Shown: positions 8,097 to 15,172, counted from the first letter of the stretch. The stretch: DNA of 17,928 nucleotides from an uncultured Bacilli bacterium (GCA_944373065.1 CALWAJ010000018.1:1-17928); one strand, 5' to 3'. Notes: generated by a model from the sequence alone, not told the origin. Numbers and translations are program-made.

Positions 8097-8225
8097 TTAT
8101 TTTACTAATTCTTTACGTCCCTTCTTACGACGAGCATTTAAAATATTACCAGCGCTTGCTTTACGAGCGAAGAATCCATGTTTCTTTGCTCTTCTTCTTT
8201 GGTTTGGTTGATATGTTCTTTTCAT
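8097..8225 (-). CDS. rpmH: Large ribosomal subunit protein bL34
   Basis: A 42-residue basic protein beginning MKRTYQPNQRRRAKKHGF, the unmistakable L34 N-terminus, and ending ARRKKGRKELVK. L34 binds 23S rRNA in the large subunit. The usual length is 44; relative to Bacillus L34 it is one residue short in the segment after HGFxxR and one short in the ARR(R)-KGR run. GGAGGTG lies 5 bases before the ATG and a perfect promoter lies just upstream. It is the first gene left of the origin, as in most bacteria. Confidence 0.97.
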   Translation of the reverse strand: MKRTYQPNQRRRAKKHGFFARKASAGNILNARRKKGRKELVK

Positions 8226-8248
8226 TATAACACCTCCAGACTTGAAAT

Positions 8249-8285
8249 CTACATTATTATAATAGTTAGATTATGTCTTTGTCAA
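8249..8285 (-). promoter_or_regulatory. rpmH promoter with perfect consensus hexamers
   Basis: On the minus strand TTGACA (8280-8285) and TATAAT (8256-8261) are both perfect, with an 18-base spacer. Transcription would start near 8249, about 24 bases before the rpmH ATG. It begins only about 10 bases after the stop of the small gene at 8295-8501. Confidence 0.85.
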
Positions 8286-8294
8286 GAAATTATT

Positions 8295-8501
8295 TTAACG
8301 ATTTCGACCTTTGCCTTTTTCTTCTTGGTTGTCACTATAACTAAAAATGATTCCTTGGATTAAATCATCATTTTCATCTACTGTTTTTAGAGGACTTACA
8401 TAAGTAATATTTATCTGTAATTCATCATCTATTAAGGGATCTAGTAATCTTCTTTTTAATTGTTCAAGCTCTTTTTCACTAAATTTACCTAAATAGGACA
8501 C
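8295..8501 (-). CDS. Small hypothetical protein between rpmH and oriC
   Basis: A 68-residue reading frame that I do not recognise. It is hydrophilic, with a helix-like N-terminus (KELEQLKRRLLD) and a basic tail KGKGRNR. The start is the GTG at 8501, with AGGAG 8 bases upstream. The GTG at 8510 in the same frame abuts that site and an ATG at 8503 is out of frame. A possible extended -10 TGTTAAAAT lies at 8522-8530 on the minus strand. Codon use looks like the neighbours. No terminator follows; its transcript would read into rpmH. It could be a lineage-specific small gene or a chance frame. Confidence 0.5.
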   Translation of the reverse strand: MSYLGKFSEKELEQLKRRLLDPLIDDELQINITYVSPLKTVDENDDLIQGIIFSYSDNQEEKGKGRNR

Positions 8502-8510
8502 ATTTATCAC

Positions 8511-8770
8511 TCCTATTTAAGATTTTAACATATTTTATTTTCTTTTTCCACTGTTTCCACATGGTGTGGAAAACAGATATTAACTTGTGAATTTAAAAAT
8601 TGTGGAAAATGTGGAAAACTTTATTTTTTGTTGGTATTTTTAGATTTAGATTGTGGAGAAATTTGTCGAAAAATTGTGGAAAATTAAAAATTTGAAAAAT
8701 CCTATTCCTTTTTCCACAAATTTAGAGTATTATAATGGTAATTTAGCAATTTCAGGTGGGAGGTGATAGG
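8511..8770. other. oriC: oriC, upstream part: DnaA-box cluster
   Basis: A 260-base AT-rich stretch without a gene. It is full of DnaA boxes of the form TTTTCCACA: forward at 8710-8718, with near matches at 8544-8552 (TTTTCCACT) and 8553-8561 (GTTTCCACA); reverse (TGTGGAAAA) at 8565-8573, 8601-8609, 8610-8618 and 8675-8683; and looser reverse copies at 8652-8660 and 8664-8672. Two reverse boxes abut exactly (8601-8618). Boxes 8554-8561 and 8565-8572 form an inverted repeat with a 3-base centre. The leftward genes end and dnaA begins here, so this is the upstream half of a bipartite origin. Confidence 0.85.
8710..8743 (+). promoter_or_regulatory. dnaA promoter overlapped by a DnaA box
   Basis: A perfect TATAAT lies at 8731-8736; the expected -35 position (8708-8713, CTTTTT) is poor and runs into a DnaA box at 8710-8718. 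Binding of DnaA there would compete with or modulate RNA polymerase, fitting the autoregulation known for dnaA in other bacteria. The start of transcription would be near 8743. Confidence 0.6.
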
Positions 8771-10138
8771 GTGAATGTCGAAATTCTATGGCAAAATGTT
8801 CTAAAAGAAATAAAAGATGAACTTTCATCCCTAGCTTTCGACACTTGGTTTAGTGATGTTAAACTTACTAGTTTAGATAATGGCGTAGCGATTATTGAAG
8901 TGCCTATGTCGATTCATAAAAAACATTTATCCGATAATTATTTTGAACTCATTAGAACAGCTTTAAACAAAGTTACTGGTACGAATTTTGATTTAGAATT
9001 CTTACTTCCTGATGAAATTAATAATAAAAAAGAAGTTAAAGAAGAGGAGGTAAAAGCTTTAGAAGGTGTTCCTAAATCTTATAAAAATCAATCTAATTTA
9101 AATCCTAAATATAGTTTTGAAAACTTTATTGTAGGAAATAGTAATAAGTTTGCACAAGCAGCAGCATTATCAGTTGCGGAAAATCCTGGTAAAATGTATA
9201 ATCCTTTGTTTATTTATGGAAATAGTGGATTAGGGAAAACTCATTTGATGCATGCGATAGGTAACTATATAGTTTCTAACTCTAATAGGAGAGTTTTATA
9301 TGTTACTAGTGACCAGTTTAGAGATGATTTTGTTGGAATTAATAAAAAAGACGAGAAGGGAACTAACTTCAGTTATATAGATTTTTTTAAGAATAAATAT
9401 CGTAATATTGATGTTCTAATAATTGATGATATTCAGTTTTTAGGAGGTGCAACTCAGACACAGCAAGAATTTTTCCACACCTTTACTAATCTCTATAATG
9501 ATTCAAAACAGATTATTATTTCATCTGATAGGTCACCAAATGACTTAAAATTATTAGAGGAAAGACTTAGGACAAGGTTTTGTTGGGGACTTACAGTCAA
9601 TATTTATCCACCAGATTTTGAACTTAGAAAAGAAATTCTTAGAAAAAAGATAATTGCTGGTAACTTTGAGACTGATATTCCTGAAGATGTTATTGAGTAC
9701 ATAGCTTCTAATATGGGTAGTGATGTAAGACAACTTGAAGGTTCTATTACTAGACTTGTAGCTTATTCAACTATTATGGGAGGAGCGAAAATAGATGTTA
9801 ATTTGGCAATTGAAGCGCTTAAAGACTTTATAAGCAGGGGACTTAGTGAGAAAAATGACATCACAAGAATCCAAAAAATCGTAGCAGAATATTTTCAAAT
9901 ATCAGTTGAAGATATAAGAAGTAAAAAAAGGAGTAGTAATATTGCCTTTCCAAGACAAATTGCAATGTATTTATGTAGAAAACTTACTAGTGAGTCTTTT
10001 CCTAAAATAGGAACAGAGTTTGGAGGTAAAGACCATTCAACAGTTATGCATTCTGTAGAAAAAATAGAGCAAGAAATTAAAAATAATCCTGATTTAGCAG
10101 GTATTATTCAAAAACTCGAAAATGATTTAAAACCTTAG
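8771..10138 (+). CDS. dnaA: Chromosomal replication initiator protein DnaA
   Basis: DnaA binds the boxes flanking this gene, oligomerises with ATP and melts the origin. The protein has 455 residues: domain I (1-80, with DTWF near 24-27), a short linker, the AAA+ domain with Walker A GNSGLGKTH (150-158), Walker B LIIDDIQFL (216-224) and arginine-finger segment RLRTRF (265-270), and the C-terminal helix-turn-helix with signature GGKDHSTVMHS (418-428). The start is the GTG at 8771, with GGAGG 7 bases upstream; an in-frame GTG five codons earlier lies inside the ribosome-site region. dnaN follows after 140 bases that hold the second box cluster. Confidence 0.98.
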   Translation: MNVEILWQNVLKEIKDELSSLAFDTWFSDVKLTSLDNGVAIIEVPMSIHKKHLSDNYFELIRTALNKVTGTNFDLEFLLPDEINNKKEVKEEEVKALEGVPKSYKNQSNLNPKYSFENFIVGNSNKFAQAAALSVAENPGKMYNPLFIYGNSGLGKTHLMHAIGNYIVSNSNRRVLYVTSDQFRDDFVGINKKDEKGTNFSYIDFFKNKYRNIDVLIIDDIQFLGGATQTQQEFFHTFTNLYNDSKQIIISSDRSPNDLKLLEERLRTRFCWGLTVNIYPPDFELRKEILRKKIIAGNFETDIPEDVIEYIASNMGSDVRQLEGSITRLVAYSTIMGGAKIDVNLAIEALKDFISRGLSEKNDITRIQKIVAEYFQISVEDIRSKKRSSNIAFPRQIAMYLCRKLTSESFPKIGTEFGGKDHSTVMHSVEKIEQEIKNNPDLAGIIQKLENDLKP

Positions 10139-10278
10139 ATGTTGATAACTTTTAGTTTTAAACTTTTTTTCCACAGTCGTTGTTGATAAAATTTATGGTA
10201 TAATATAAAAGAAAATTGTAGTTTTCCACATTTTCCACTCCATAATTATAAATATTATATAGAAAGAAGGAATAAATA
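10139..10278. other. oriC: oriC, downstream part: DnaA boxes between dnaA and dnaN
   Basis: Boxes: TGTTGATAA (reverse of TTATCAACA) at 10140-10148 and 10181-10189, TTTTCCACA at 10167-10175 and 10222-10230, and TTTTCCACT at 10231-10239 directly abutting the previous box. The stretch after it (10240-10262) is almost pure A/T and is a candidate unwinding element. I see no clear run of TAG-type DnaA trios. The arrangement matches the dnaA-dnaN part of the Bacillus origin. Confidence 0.75.
10196..10211 (+). promoter_or_regulatory. dnaN promoter, extended -10 type
   Basis: TGGTATAAT has a perfect TATAAT at 10199-10204 preceded by the TGn extension. No good -35 is present at 17 bases. It is embedded among DnaA boxes (10181-10189 upstream, 10222-10239 downstream), so DnaA may control it. 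Confidence 0.55.
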
Positions 10279-11406
10279 ATGAAATTTACAATAAAAAAAG
10301 AAGTGTTAATGGATGCTTTAAATAAAGTATCTAAAGCTATATCAAGTAGAAATGTTATTCCAGTTCTTGCTGGTATTAAATTTGATTTAACTAGTAAAAA
10401 GTTAGTTTTGACTGCTAGTGATAATGATATTACTATTCAAACTTTTATCGAATGTAATGATGAAGAGATCATTAAAGTAAAAGAAGAGGGTAGTATCATT
10501 ATTCAAGGTAAATATATTTTAGATATAGTTAGAAAATTACCTGATAAGTATATTAATATAGAAGTAGTTGATGAACTTAAAATATTAATATATACTGCTA
10601 ATAGTGAATTCAATTTAAATGGAATAAGTGAAAGTGAATATCCTAATATCGATTTAGGAGAAAGTAAAAATCATATAGAACTTAGTGCTGATATATTAAA
10701 AGAGATAGTTAATCAAACATCTTTTGCAACTTCTATAGATGAGAATAAAGCTATACTTAATGGTATTAACTTTAATATCAATGCTGATATATTAGAGTGT
10801 AATGCTACTGATTCTTATAGACTTGCTAGAAAAATTATAAAATTGGAAAAACCTAGTAAAGAAAATCAAAATATTGTTATTCCAAGTCGTAATCTTGTTG
10901 AATTTACAAGAATTATAGAAGATAATAAAGATACTGTAGAAATTCATATATTTAATAATAAAATATTATTTAAATATCAAAATCTTTTATTTCAATCTAG
11001 ATTAATTAATGGAACTTACCCTAATACTTCAAATCTTTTACCTAAAGAACATTTAGTTAAATTACATTTCAACATTAATGATTTTTATGATGTTGTTGAT
11101 AGAGTTAGTATCCTAACTAGTGATAAAGATAAAAATGTTGTTACATTAGAAACAGAAGGTAATGATTTAATTATGAAATCTTCTAGTGCAGAAATAGGTA
11201 GAGTAGAAGAGAGAATGGTTATTAATAAAGATCAAGATATTGATGTAAGAGTTTCTTTTAGCTCTAAATATATGATGGATGCGTTAAAGTCTTTTACAAC
11301 TGATACTGTAGAGTTATATTTTGTTGGAGAAATTAAACCTATTTTATTAAAAAGTGATGAAGATGAGAGCTTAACTCAGTTAGTTTTACCTATTAGAACT
11401 TATTAA
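10279..11406 (+). CDS. dnaN: DNA polymerase III sliding clamp, beta subunit
   Basis: DnaN forms the ring-shaped dimer that tethers the replicative polymerase and other clamp-binding proteins to DNA. It has 375 residues, the usual length, with three repeated clamp domains. Typical features are the N-terminal MKFTIKKEVLMDALNKVSKAI, VIPVLAGIKF near 27-36, the TDSYRLA segment around residue 175-181 and the C-terminal ending LVLPIRTY. AAGGA lies 7 bases before the ATG. A strong hairpin terminator follows the stop. Confidence 0.97.
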   Translation: MKFTIKKEVLMDALNKVSKAISSRNVIPVLAGIKFDLTSKKLVLTASDNDITIQTFIECNDEEIIKVKEEGSIIIQGKYILDIVRKLPDKYINIEVVDELKILIYTANSEFNLNGISESEYPNIDLGESKNHIELSADILKEIVNQTSFATSIDENKAILNGINFNINADILECNATDSYRLARKIIKLEKPSKENQNIVIPSRNLVEFTRIIEDNKDTVEIHIFNNKILFKYQNLLFQSRLINGTYPNTSNLLPKEHLVKLHFNINDFYDVVDRVSILTSDKDKNVVTLETEGNDLIMKSSSAEIGRVEERMVINKDQDIDVRVSFSSKYMMDALKSFTTDTVELYFVGEIKPILLKSDEDESLTQLVLPIRTY

Positions 11407-11421
11407 AAATAGCAAATTTAT

Positions 11422-11453
11422 AAAAAAAAGTAAGAAAATTTTACTTTTTTTTT
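11422..11453 (+). terminator. dnaN terminator, probably bidirectional
   Basis: AAAAAAAAGTAA (11422-11433) pairs with TTACTTTTTTTT (11441-11452) around a 7-base loop, with the T-run forming part of the stem and tail. It cuts dnaA-dnaN transcription off from the comK gene that follows. Confidence 0.75.
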
Positions 11454-11459
11454 AGTTTT

Positions 11460-11499
11460 TTGACAAAAAAATACTTTTTTCGACAATATAATATAGTAG
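11460..11499 (+). promoter_or_regulatory. comK promoter with a candidate ComK box
   Basis: A perfect TTGACA (11460-11465) and perfect TATAAT (11487-11492) are 21 bases apart, about 4 too many for unaided use. The spacer holds AAAAAAATACTTTTTT (11465-11480), which satisfies AAAA-N5-TTTT, the ComK half-site known from Bacillus. An activator-dependent, self-activating promoter is inferred. AT-richness makes chance matches possible. Confidence 0.5.
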
Positions 11500-11508
11500 A
11501 CTGATAGC

Positions 11509-11526
11509 AAAGCAAGAAATTGCTTT
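11509..11526 (+). other. Leader hairpin just before the comK ribosome site
   Basis: AAAGCAA (11509-11515) and TTGCTTT (11520-11526) form a perfect 7-bp stem capped by the tetraloop GAAA. It ends two bases before AAGGGGG (11529-11535), the strong ribosome site 9 bases from the comK ATG. It may stabilise the 5' end of the message or affect translation. Confidence 0.45.
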
Positions 11527-11544
11527 TGAAGGGGGAATTATATT

Positions 11545-12009
11545 ATGAAAGATTATGAAATTAATGATGAGACACTTGCTATTATTCCTGATGATATATG
11601 GAATTCTATTGTAGTAGAAGATAATTGTAATTATGAAGTAGAAAGAAAGCCATTAGATATTATCGATTATAGTTGTAAATATTTTGGTAGTTCTTATCCT
11701 GGTAGGAAAGAAGGCTCTAAAGATATTTTAAATAGTAGTTATAAACTTCCTATTTTAGTGGAAGATACAAGAAATTTAGTTTTTTTTCCTACTACTAGTC
11801 CTATTGATAATGATTGTAGTTGGATATCTTTAAAAAATATAAAAGAATATCGAAGACTTAATAATTTACAAACAGAAGTGGAATTTAAAAATGGTAAAAT
11901 AATTACAGTGGATATTTCATATAATTCTTTTAATAATCAAGTAATGAGAGCGAGTAGGTTAGAGTCAATTACAAGAAATCGTAGAGAAAAAGCAGAAAAA
12001 TTGAATTAA
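11545..12009 (+). CDS. comK: ComK-family competence transcription factor, short form
   Basis: In Bacillus, ComK is the master activator of DNA-uptake genes and of its own gene, binding AT-rich boxes. This 154-residue protein keeps the recognisable core: DYEINDETLAIIP (3-15), KPLDIIDYSCKYFGSSYPGR (35-54), FFPTTSP (80-86), CSWIS (91-95), EVEFKNGK (111-118) and ISYNSFNNQV (124-133). It ends about 15-20 residues after that, whereas Bacillus ComK (192 residues) has a longer C-terminus carrying the MecA-recognised FMLYPK motif. That motif is absent. The gene has its own promoter, strong ribosome site and terminator, and sits where yaaA usually separates dnaN from recF. Confidence 0.9.
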   Translation: MKDYEINDETLAIIPDDIWNSIVVEDNCNYEVERKPLDIIDYSCKYFGSSYPGRKEGSKDILNSSYKLPILVEDTRNLVFFPTTSPIDNDCSWISLKNIKEYRRLNNLQTEVEFKNGKIITVDISYNSFNNQVMRASRLESITRNRREKAEKLN

Positions 12010-12022
12010 ACTGCTTTTTTTC
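11987..12022 (+). terminator. comK terminator
   Basis: AAAAAGCAG (11987-11995) pairs perfectly with CTGCTTTTT (12011-12019), continuing into T-rich sequence. The loop is 15 bases and contains the comK stop codon. Confidence 0.7.
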
Positions 12023-12042
12023 TGTTTATTTAGGGGTAAATA

Positions 12043-12058
12043 TGATATAATATTCTTG
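12043..12058 (+). promoter_or_regulatory. recF-gyrB-gyrA promoter, extended -10 type
   Basis: TGATATAAT has a perfect TATAAT at 12046-12051 with the TGn extension; the -35 region (TGTTTA at 12023-12028, 17 bases away) is poor. It lies just after the comK terminator and gives a leader of about 60 bases before recF. Confidence 0.6.
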
Positions 12059-12096
12059 CGTGTATAGGAGTACTAAAATAGGGTGTAGGTGATTAT

Positions 12097-12129
12097 ATGG
12101 TCGTTTTTTTGAGTAATTATGGTAATTAG
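12097..12129 (+). CDS. Possible 10-codon leader peptide overlapping the recF start
   Basis: ATG at 12097 begins MVVFLSNYGN and stops at TAG (12127-12129), overlapping recF in another frame by 11 bases. AGGTGAT (12087-12093) is a good ribosome site 7 bases from AGG to the ATG, whereas recF itself has only TGAG near its start. This suggests recF is translated by re-initiation after the leader. It contains a run of seven T. Not tested against chance; a sequence comparison of relatives would show whether it is kept. Confidence 0.45.
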   Translation: MVVFLSNYGN

Positions 12130-13234
12130 GTCATTAAAAGTTACGAATTTTCGTAATTATGATAGATTTAATATTACTTTGGGAAGTAAAATGAATATTT
12201 TTATTGGAAATAATGCTAGTGGAAAGACAAATATTTTAGAAGCTATTGCAATACTTGGACTTACTAAATCATTTAGAAATGGATTAGATAGTGATGTTAT
12301 TAAGTTTGGTAAGAAAAAATCTATTATAGAAGGTAGAGTCTTAAATAATAAGCAGATAAAAGACTTAAAGATAGAATTTTTAGAGAAAGATAAAAATATC
12401 TTTGTAAATAGTAAAAAAATACAAAAATATGCTTCATACATTTCTAATTTAAATATAATTCTTTTTACTCCTAATGATTTAGATATTATAAAGGGATCAC
12501 CTAGTATTAGAAGAAATTTGCTAAATATGACCTTATCACAAATTTCTTACTCTTATTTAGTTACTTATAATGAATATAATAAGATTTTAAAAACACGTAA
12601 TGAATATCTTAAAATATTGTTTACTAATGGAATTGCTGATAAGACTTATTTAGATGTTTTAACAGATAAGTTAGTAGAGAAAGCTGTTTTGATTTATAGG
12701 GAGAGATTCAAGTATTTATCTTTAATTAATAGTTATATTAGTGATATTTATTATAATATTACGGAAGATAAAAGAATATTAACAATAGAATATAGACCTA
12801 ATATAATTATTAATTCTTACGATAAAGAAAAATTAAAAGAAGTTTTAATTAGTACTTATAAGAAAAATTATAGAAGAGAATTAAATGCCGGTATGACGCT
12901 ATTTGGGCCCCATAGAGACGATTTTTGTTTTATTATGGATAATAATACTGATATGAAGATTTATGCGTCAGAGGGGCAGCAGAAATGCGCTGTACTTGCT
13001 TATAAACTTTCTTCTATTCCAATATTCAAAGAAAATAATGGAACTAATCCAGTACTTCTTTTAGATGATATATTTAGTGAACTTGATTTAACAAAGAGAA
13101 ATAAGCTTTTAAAATATGTTAGTAGAGATATTCAAAGTATTATAACAACTACTGATTTAAAGAATATTTCCAAGAAAACTTTAGATAATGCAGTTATATT
13201 TAAAGTTAATGATGGAAAAATAGAGAGGAGTTAA
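12119..13234 (+). CDS. recF: DNA replication and repair protein RecF
   Basis: RecF is an SMC-like ATPase that, with RecO and RecR, loads RecA at gaps. It has 371 residues, normal. Walker A GNNASGKTN is at 30-38, the GPHRDD segment at 263-268, the ABC-type signature SEGQQK at 284-289 and Walker B LLLDDIFSELD at 313-323. An in-frame TGA at 12110-12112 rules out a longer protein, so the ATG at 12119 is the start, although its own ribosome site is poor. gyrB begins 2 bases after the stop, with its ribosome site inside the recF end. Confidence 0.97.
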   Translation: MVIRSLKVTNFRNYDRFNITLGSKMNIFIGNNASGKTNILEAIAILGLTKSFRNGLDSDVIKFGKKKSIIEGRVLNNKQIKDLKIEFLEKDKNIFVNSKKIQKYASYISNLNIILFTPNDLDIIKGSPSIRRNLLNMTLSQISYSYLVTYNEYNKILKTRNEYLKILFTNGIADKTYLDVLTDKLVEKAVLIYRERFKYLSLINSYISDIYYNITEDKRILTIEYRPNIIINSYDKEKLKEVLISTYKKNYRRELNAGMTLFGPHRDDFCFIMDNNTDMKIYASEGQQKCAVLAYKLSSIPIFKENNGTNPVLLLDDIFSELDLTKRNKLLKYVSRDIQSIITTTDLKNISKKTLDNAVIFKVNDGKIERS

Positions 13235-13236
13235 GT

Positions 13237-15162
13237 ATGGAAGAAAAAGTAGAAAGTAATTATGATTCTTCGGCAATACAAGTACTAGAAGGATTAGAAG
13301 CTGTTAGAAAAAGACCTGGTATGTATATTGGTTCTACTAGTTCAAGAGGACTTCATCATTTAGTATGGGAAATTGTTGATAATGCTATAGATGAAGCTTT
13401 AGCAGGATATTGTACACATATTGAAGTTACTATTAATAAAGACAATAGTATTACAGTTAAAGATGATGGAAGAGGGATCCCTGTTGATATTCATCCTAAA
13501 ACTCATAAAAGTACAGTAGAAACTGTTTATACAGTACTTCATGCTGGAGGTAAATTTGGGGGAGGCGGATATAAAGTATCTGGAGGACTTCATGGTGTTG
13601 GAGCTTCAGTTGTTAATGCTTTATCTGACTGGTTAGAGGTTAAAGTATATCGTGATGGTAAGATATATTACCAAAGATATCAAACAGGAGGTAAACCAGT
13701 TGAGCCTTTAAAAGTAATAGGAGAATGTGATAAAGATAGAACTGGTACAACTGTTACATTTAAACCAGATGACCAAATATTTACGGAAACTACTATATAT
13801 GATTATGATACTTTAAAAACAAGACTTCGTGAGTTAGCTTTCTTAAATAGAGGTCTACGTATTACTTTATATGATGATAGAGAAACGCCTAGAAAAGATA
13901 GTTTTCATTATGAAGGTGGAATTAGAGAGTATGTAGAGATGCTTAATAAGAATAAAAATCCAATTCATCCTACAATTATTGATGTAACTGGAGTTATGAA
14001 TGATATTTCAGTTGAAGTGGCTTTACAATACAATGAGTCATATAATGCAGCGATTTATTCATTTGTTAATAATATTACAACACCAGAAGGTGGTACTCAT
14101 GAAGATGGTGTAAGACGTGCTTTAACTAGAGTTTTGAATAAATATGCTGTTAGTCATAACCTTCTAAAAGATAAAGATGATTCTTTAAGTGGTGATGATG
14201 TTAAAGAGGGTATTACAATGATTATTTCTGTAAAACATCCTAATCCACAGTTTGAAGGTCAGACTAAGACGAAACTTGGTAATAGTGAGGTTAGAGGAAT
14301 AGCTGATAAAATATTTTCAGAACAATTTGAGAGATTTTTATTGGAACATCCTGATGAAGCGAAAATTATTGTAGAAAAATGTATAACAGCATCAAGAGCT
14401 CGTGTAGCTGCTAAGAAAGCAAGAGAGTTAACTCGTCGTAAGGGTGACCTAGATATGACTAATGTTTGGGGTAAACTTAATGACTGTAAAAGTAAAGATG
14501 CATCAGAATGTGAAATATTCTTAGTCGAGGGAGATTCTGCAGGTGGTTCTGCTATTAAAGGAAGAAATAGTATGACACAAGCGATACTTCCTTTACGTGG
14601 TAAGATTTTAAATGTAGAAAAAGCAAGACTTGATAGGGCTTTATCTAATGAAGAGATTAGGACAATTATTACAGCATTTGGTACCGGAATAGGGGAAGAG
14701 TTCGATATTTCTAAGCTTCGTTATAATAAGATTATTATAATGACTGATGCTGATGTTGATGGTTCTCATATTAGAGTTTTACTTTTAACACTATTTTATC
14801 GTTTCTTTAGACCTATTATTGAAGAAGGACATGTATATGCTGCTCAACCTCCTTTATATAGAATTACTCATGGTAAGACACGTAAGTATGTTTTAGATGA
14901 TGCTGAGCGTGATGAATATTTAGCCACTCTTGCTCCTAATACAAAATATGAAATTACTCGTATGAAAGGTTTGGGAGAGATGGATGCAGAAGAATTAAAT
15001 GAGACAACTATGGATATTAGTAAACGTATTTTAAGACAAATAACAATAGATGATGCAGTTGCAGCAGATGCAGTATTTTCAGAACTTATGGGTGAAGATG
15101 TTGCACCTCGTCGTGAATTTATTGAAACTAATGCTTTATATGTTAAGAATTTGGATGTTTAG
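13237..15162 (+). CDS. gyrB: DNA gyrase subunit B
   Basis: GyrB is the ATPase subunit of gyrase (A2B2), which introduces negative supercoils ahead of forks. It has 641 residues, the Bacillota length. GHKL ATPase elements: E45 and N49 in VWEIVDNAIDEALAG, DDGRGIP (76-82) and GGLHGVGASVVNAL (116-129). The TOPRIM domain has EGDSAGG (431-437) and the metal-binding DADVD (504-508); the C-terminal tail PRREFIETNA is typical. AGGAG lies within the recF end. gyrA follows after 10 bases, so recF-gyrB-gyrA is one unit. Confidence 0.98.
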   Translation: MEEKVESNYDSSAIQVLEGLEAVRKRPGMYIGSTSSRGLHHLVWEIVDNAIDEALAGYCTHIEVTINKDNSITVKDDGRGIPVDIHPKTHKSTVETVYTVLHAGGKFGGGGYKVSGGLHGVGASVVNALSDWLEVKVYRDGKIYYQRYQTGGKPVEPLKVIGECDKDRTGTTVTFKPDDQIFTETTIYDYDTLKTRLRELAFLNRGLRITLYDDRETPRKDSFHYEGGIREYVEMLNKNKNPIHPTIIDVTGVMNDISVEVALQYNESYNAAIYSFVNNITTPEGGTHEDGVRRALTRVLNKYAVSHNLLKDKDDSLSGDDVKEGITMIISVKHPNPQFEGQTKTKLGNSEVRGIADKIFSEQFERFLLEHPDEAKIIVEKCITASRARVAAKKARELTRRKGDLDMTNVWGKLNDCKSKDASECEIFLVEGDSAGGSAIKGRNSMTQAILPLRGKILNVEKARLDRALSNEEIRTIITAFGTGIGEEFDISKLRYNKIIIMTDADVDGSHIRVLLLTLFYRFFRPIIEEGHVYAAQPPLYRITHGKTRKYVLDDAERDEYLATLAPNTKYEITRMKGLGEMDAEELNETTMDISKRILRQITIDDAVAADAVFSELMGEDVAPRREFIETNALYVKNLDV

Positions 15163-15172
15163 GAGGTAGGTT

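Noticed and set aside
8178..8363. Plus-strand 61-codon frame near the rpmH promoter
   Set aside because: It lies antisense across rpmH, its promoter and the small 8295-8501 gene, and has no ribosome site.
8756..8770. DnaA start five codons upstream (GTG at 8756)
   Set aside because: Those codons are the ribosome-binding region GGGAGGTGAT itself; the GTG at 8771 has the proper 7-base spacing.
12097..12129. A frameshifted N-terminus of recF via the run of seven T
   Set aside because: Adding or removing one T gives an immediate stop in either case, and recF already has a complete N-terminus at its ATG.
12157..12441. Minus-strand frame inside recF
   Set aside because: It is the shadow of the RecF ATP-binding region, hydrophobic by virtue of AT-rich complement only.
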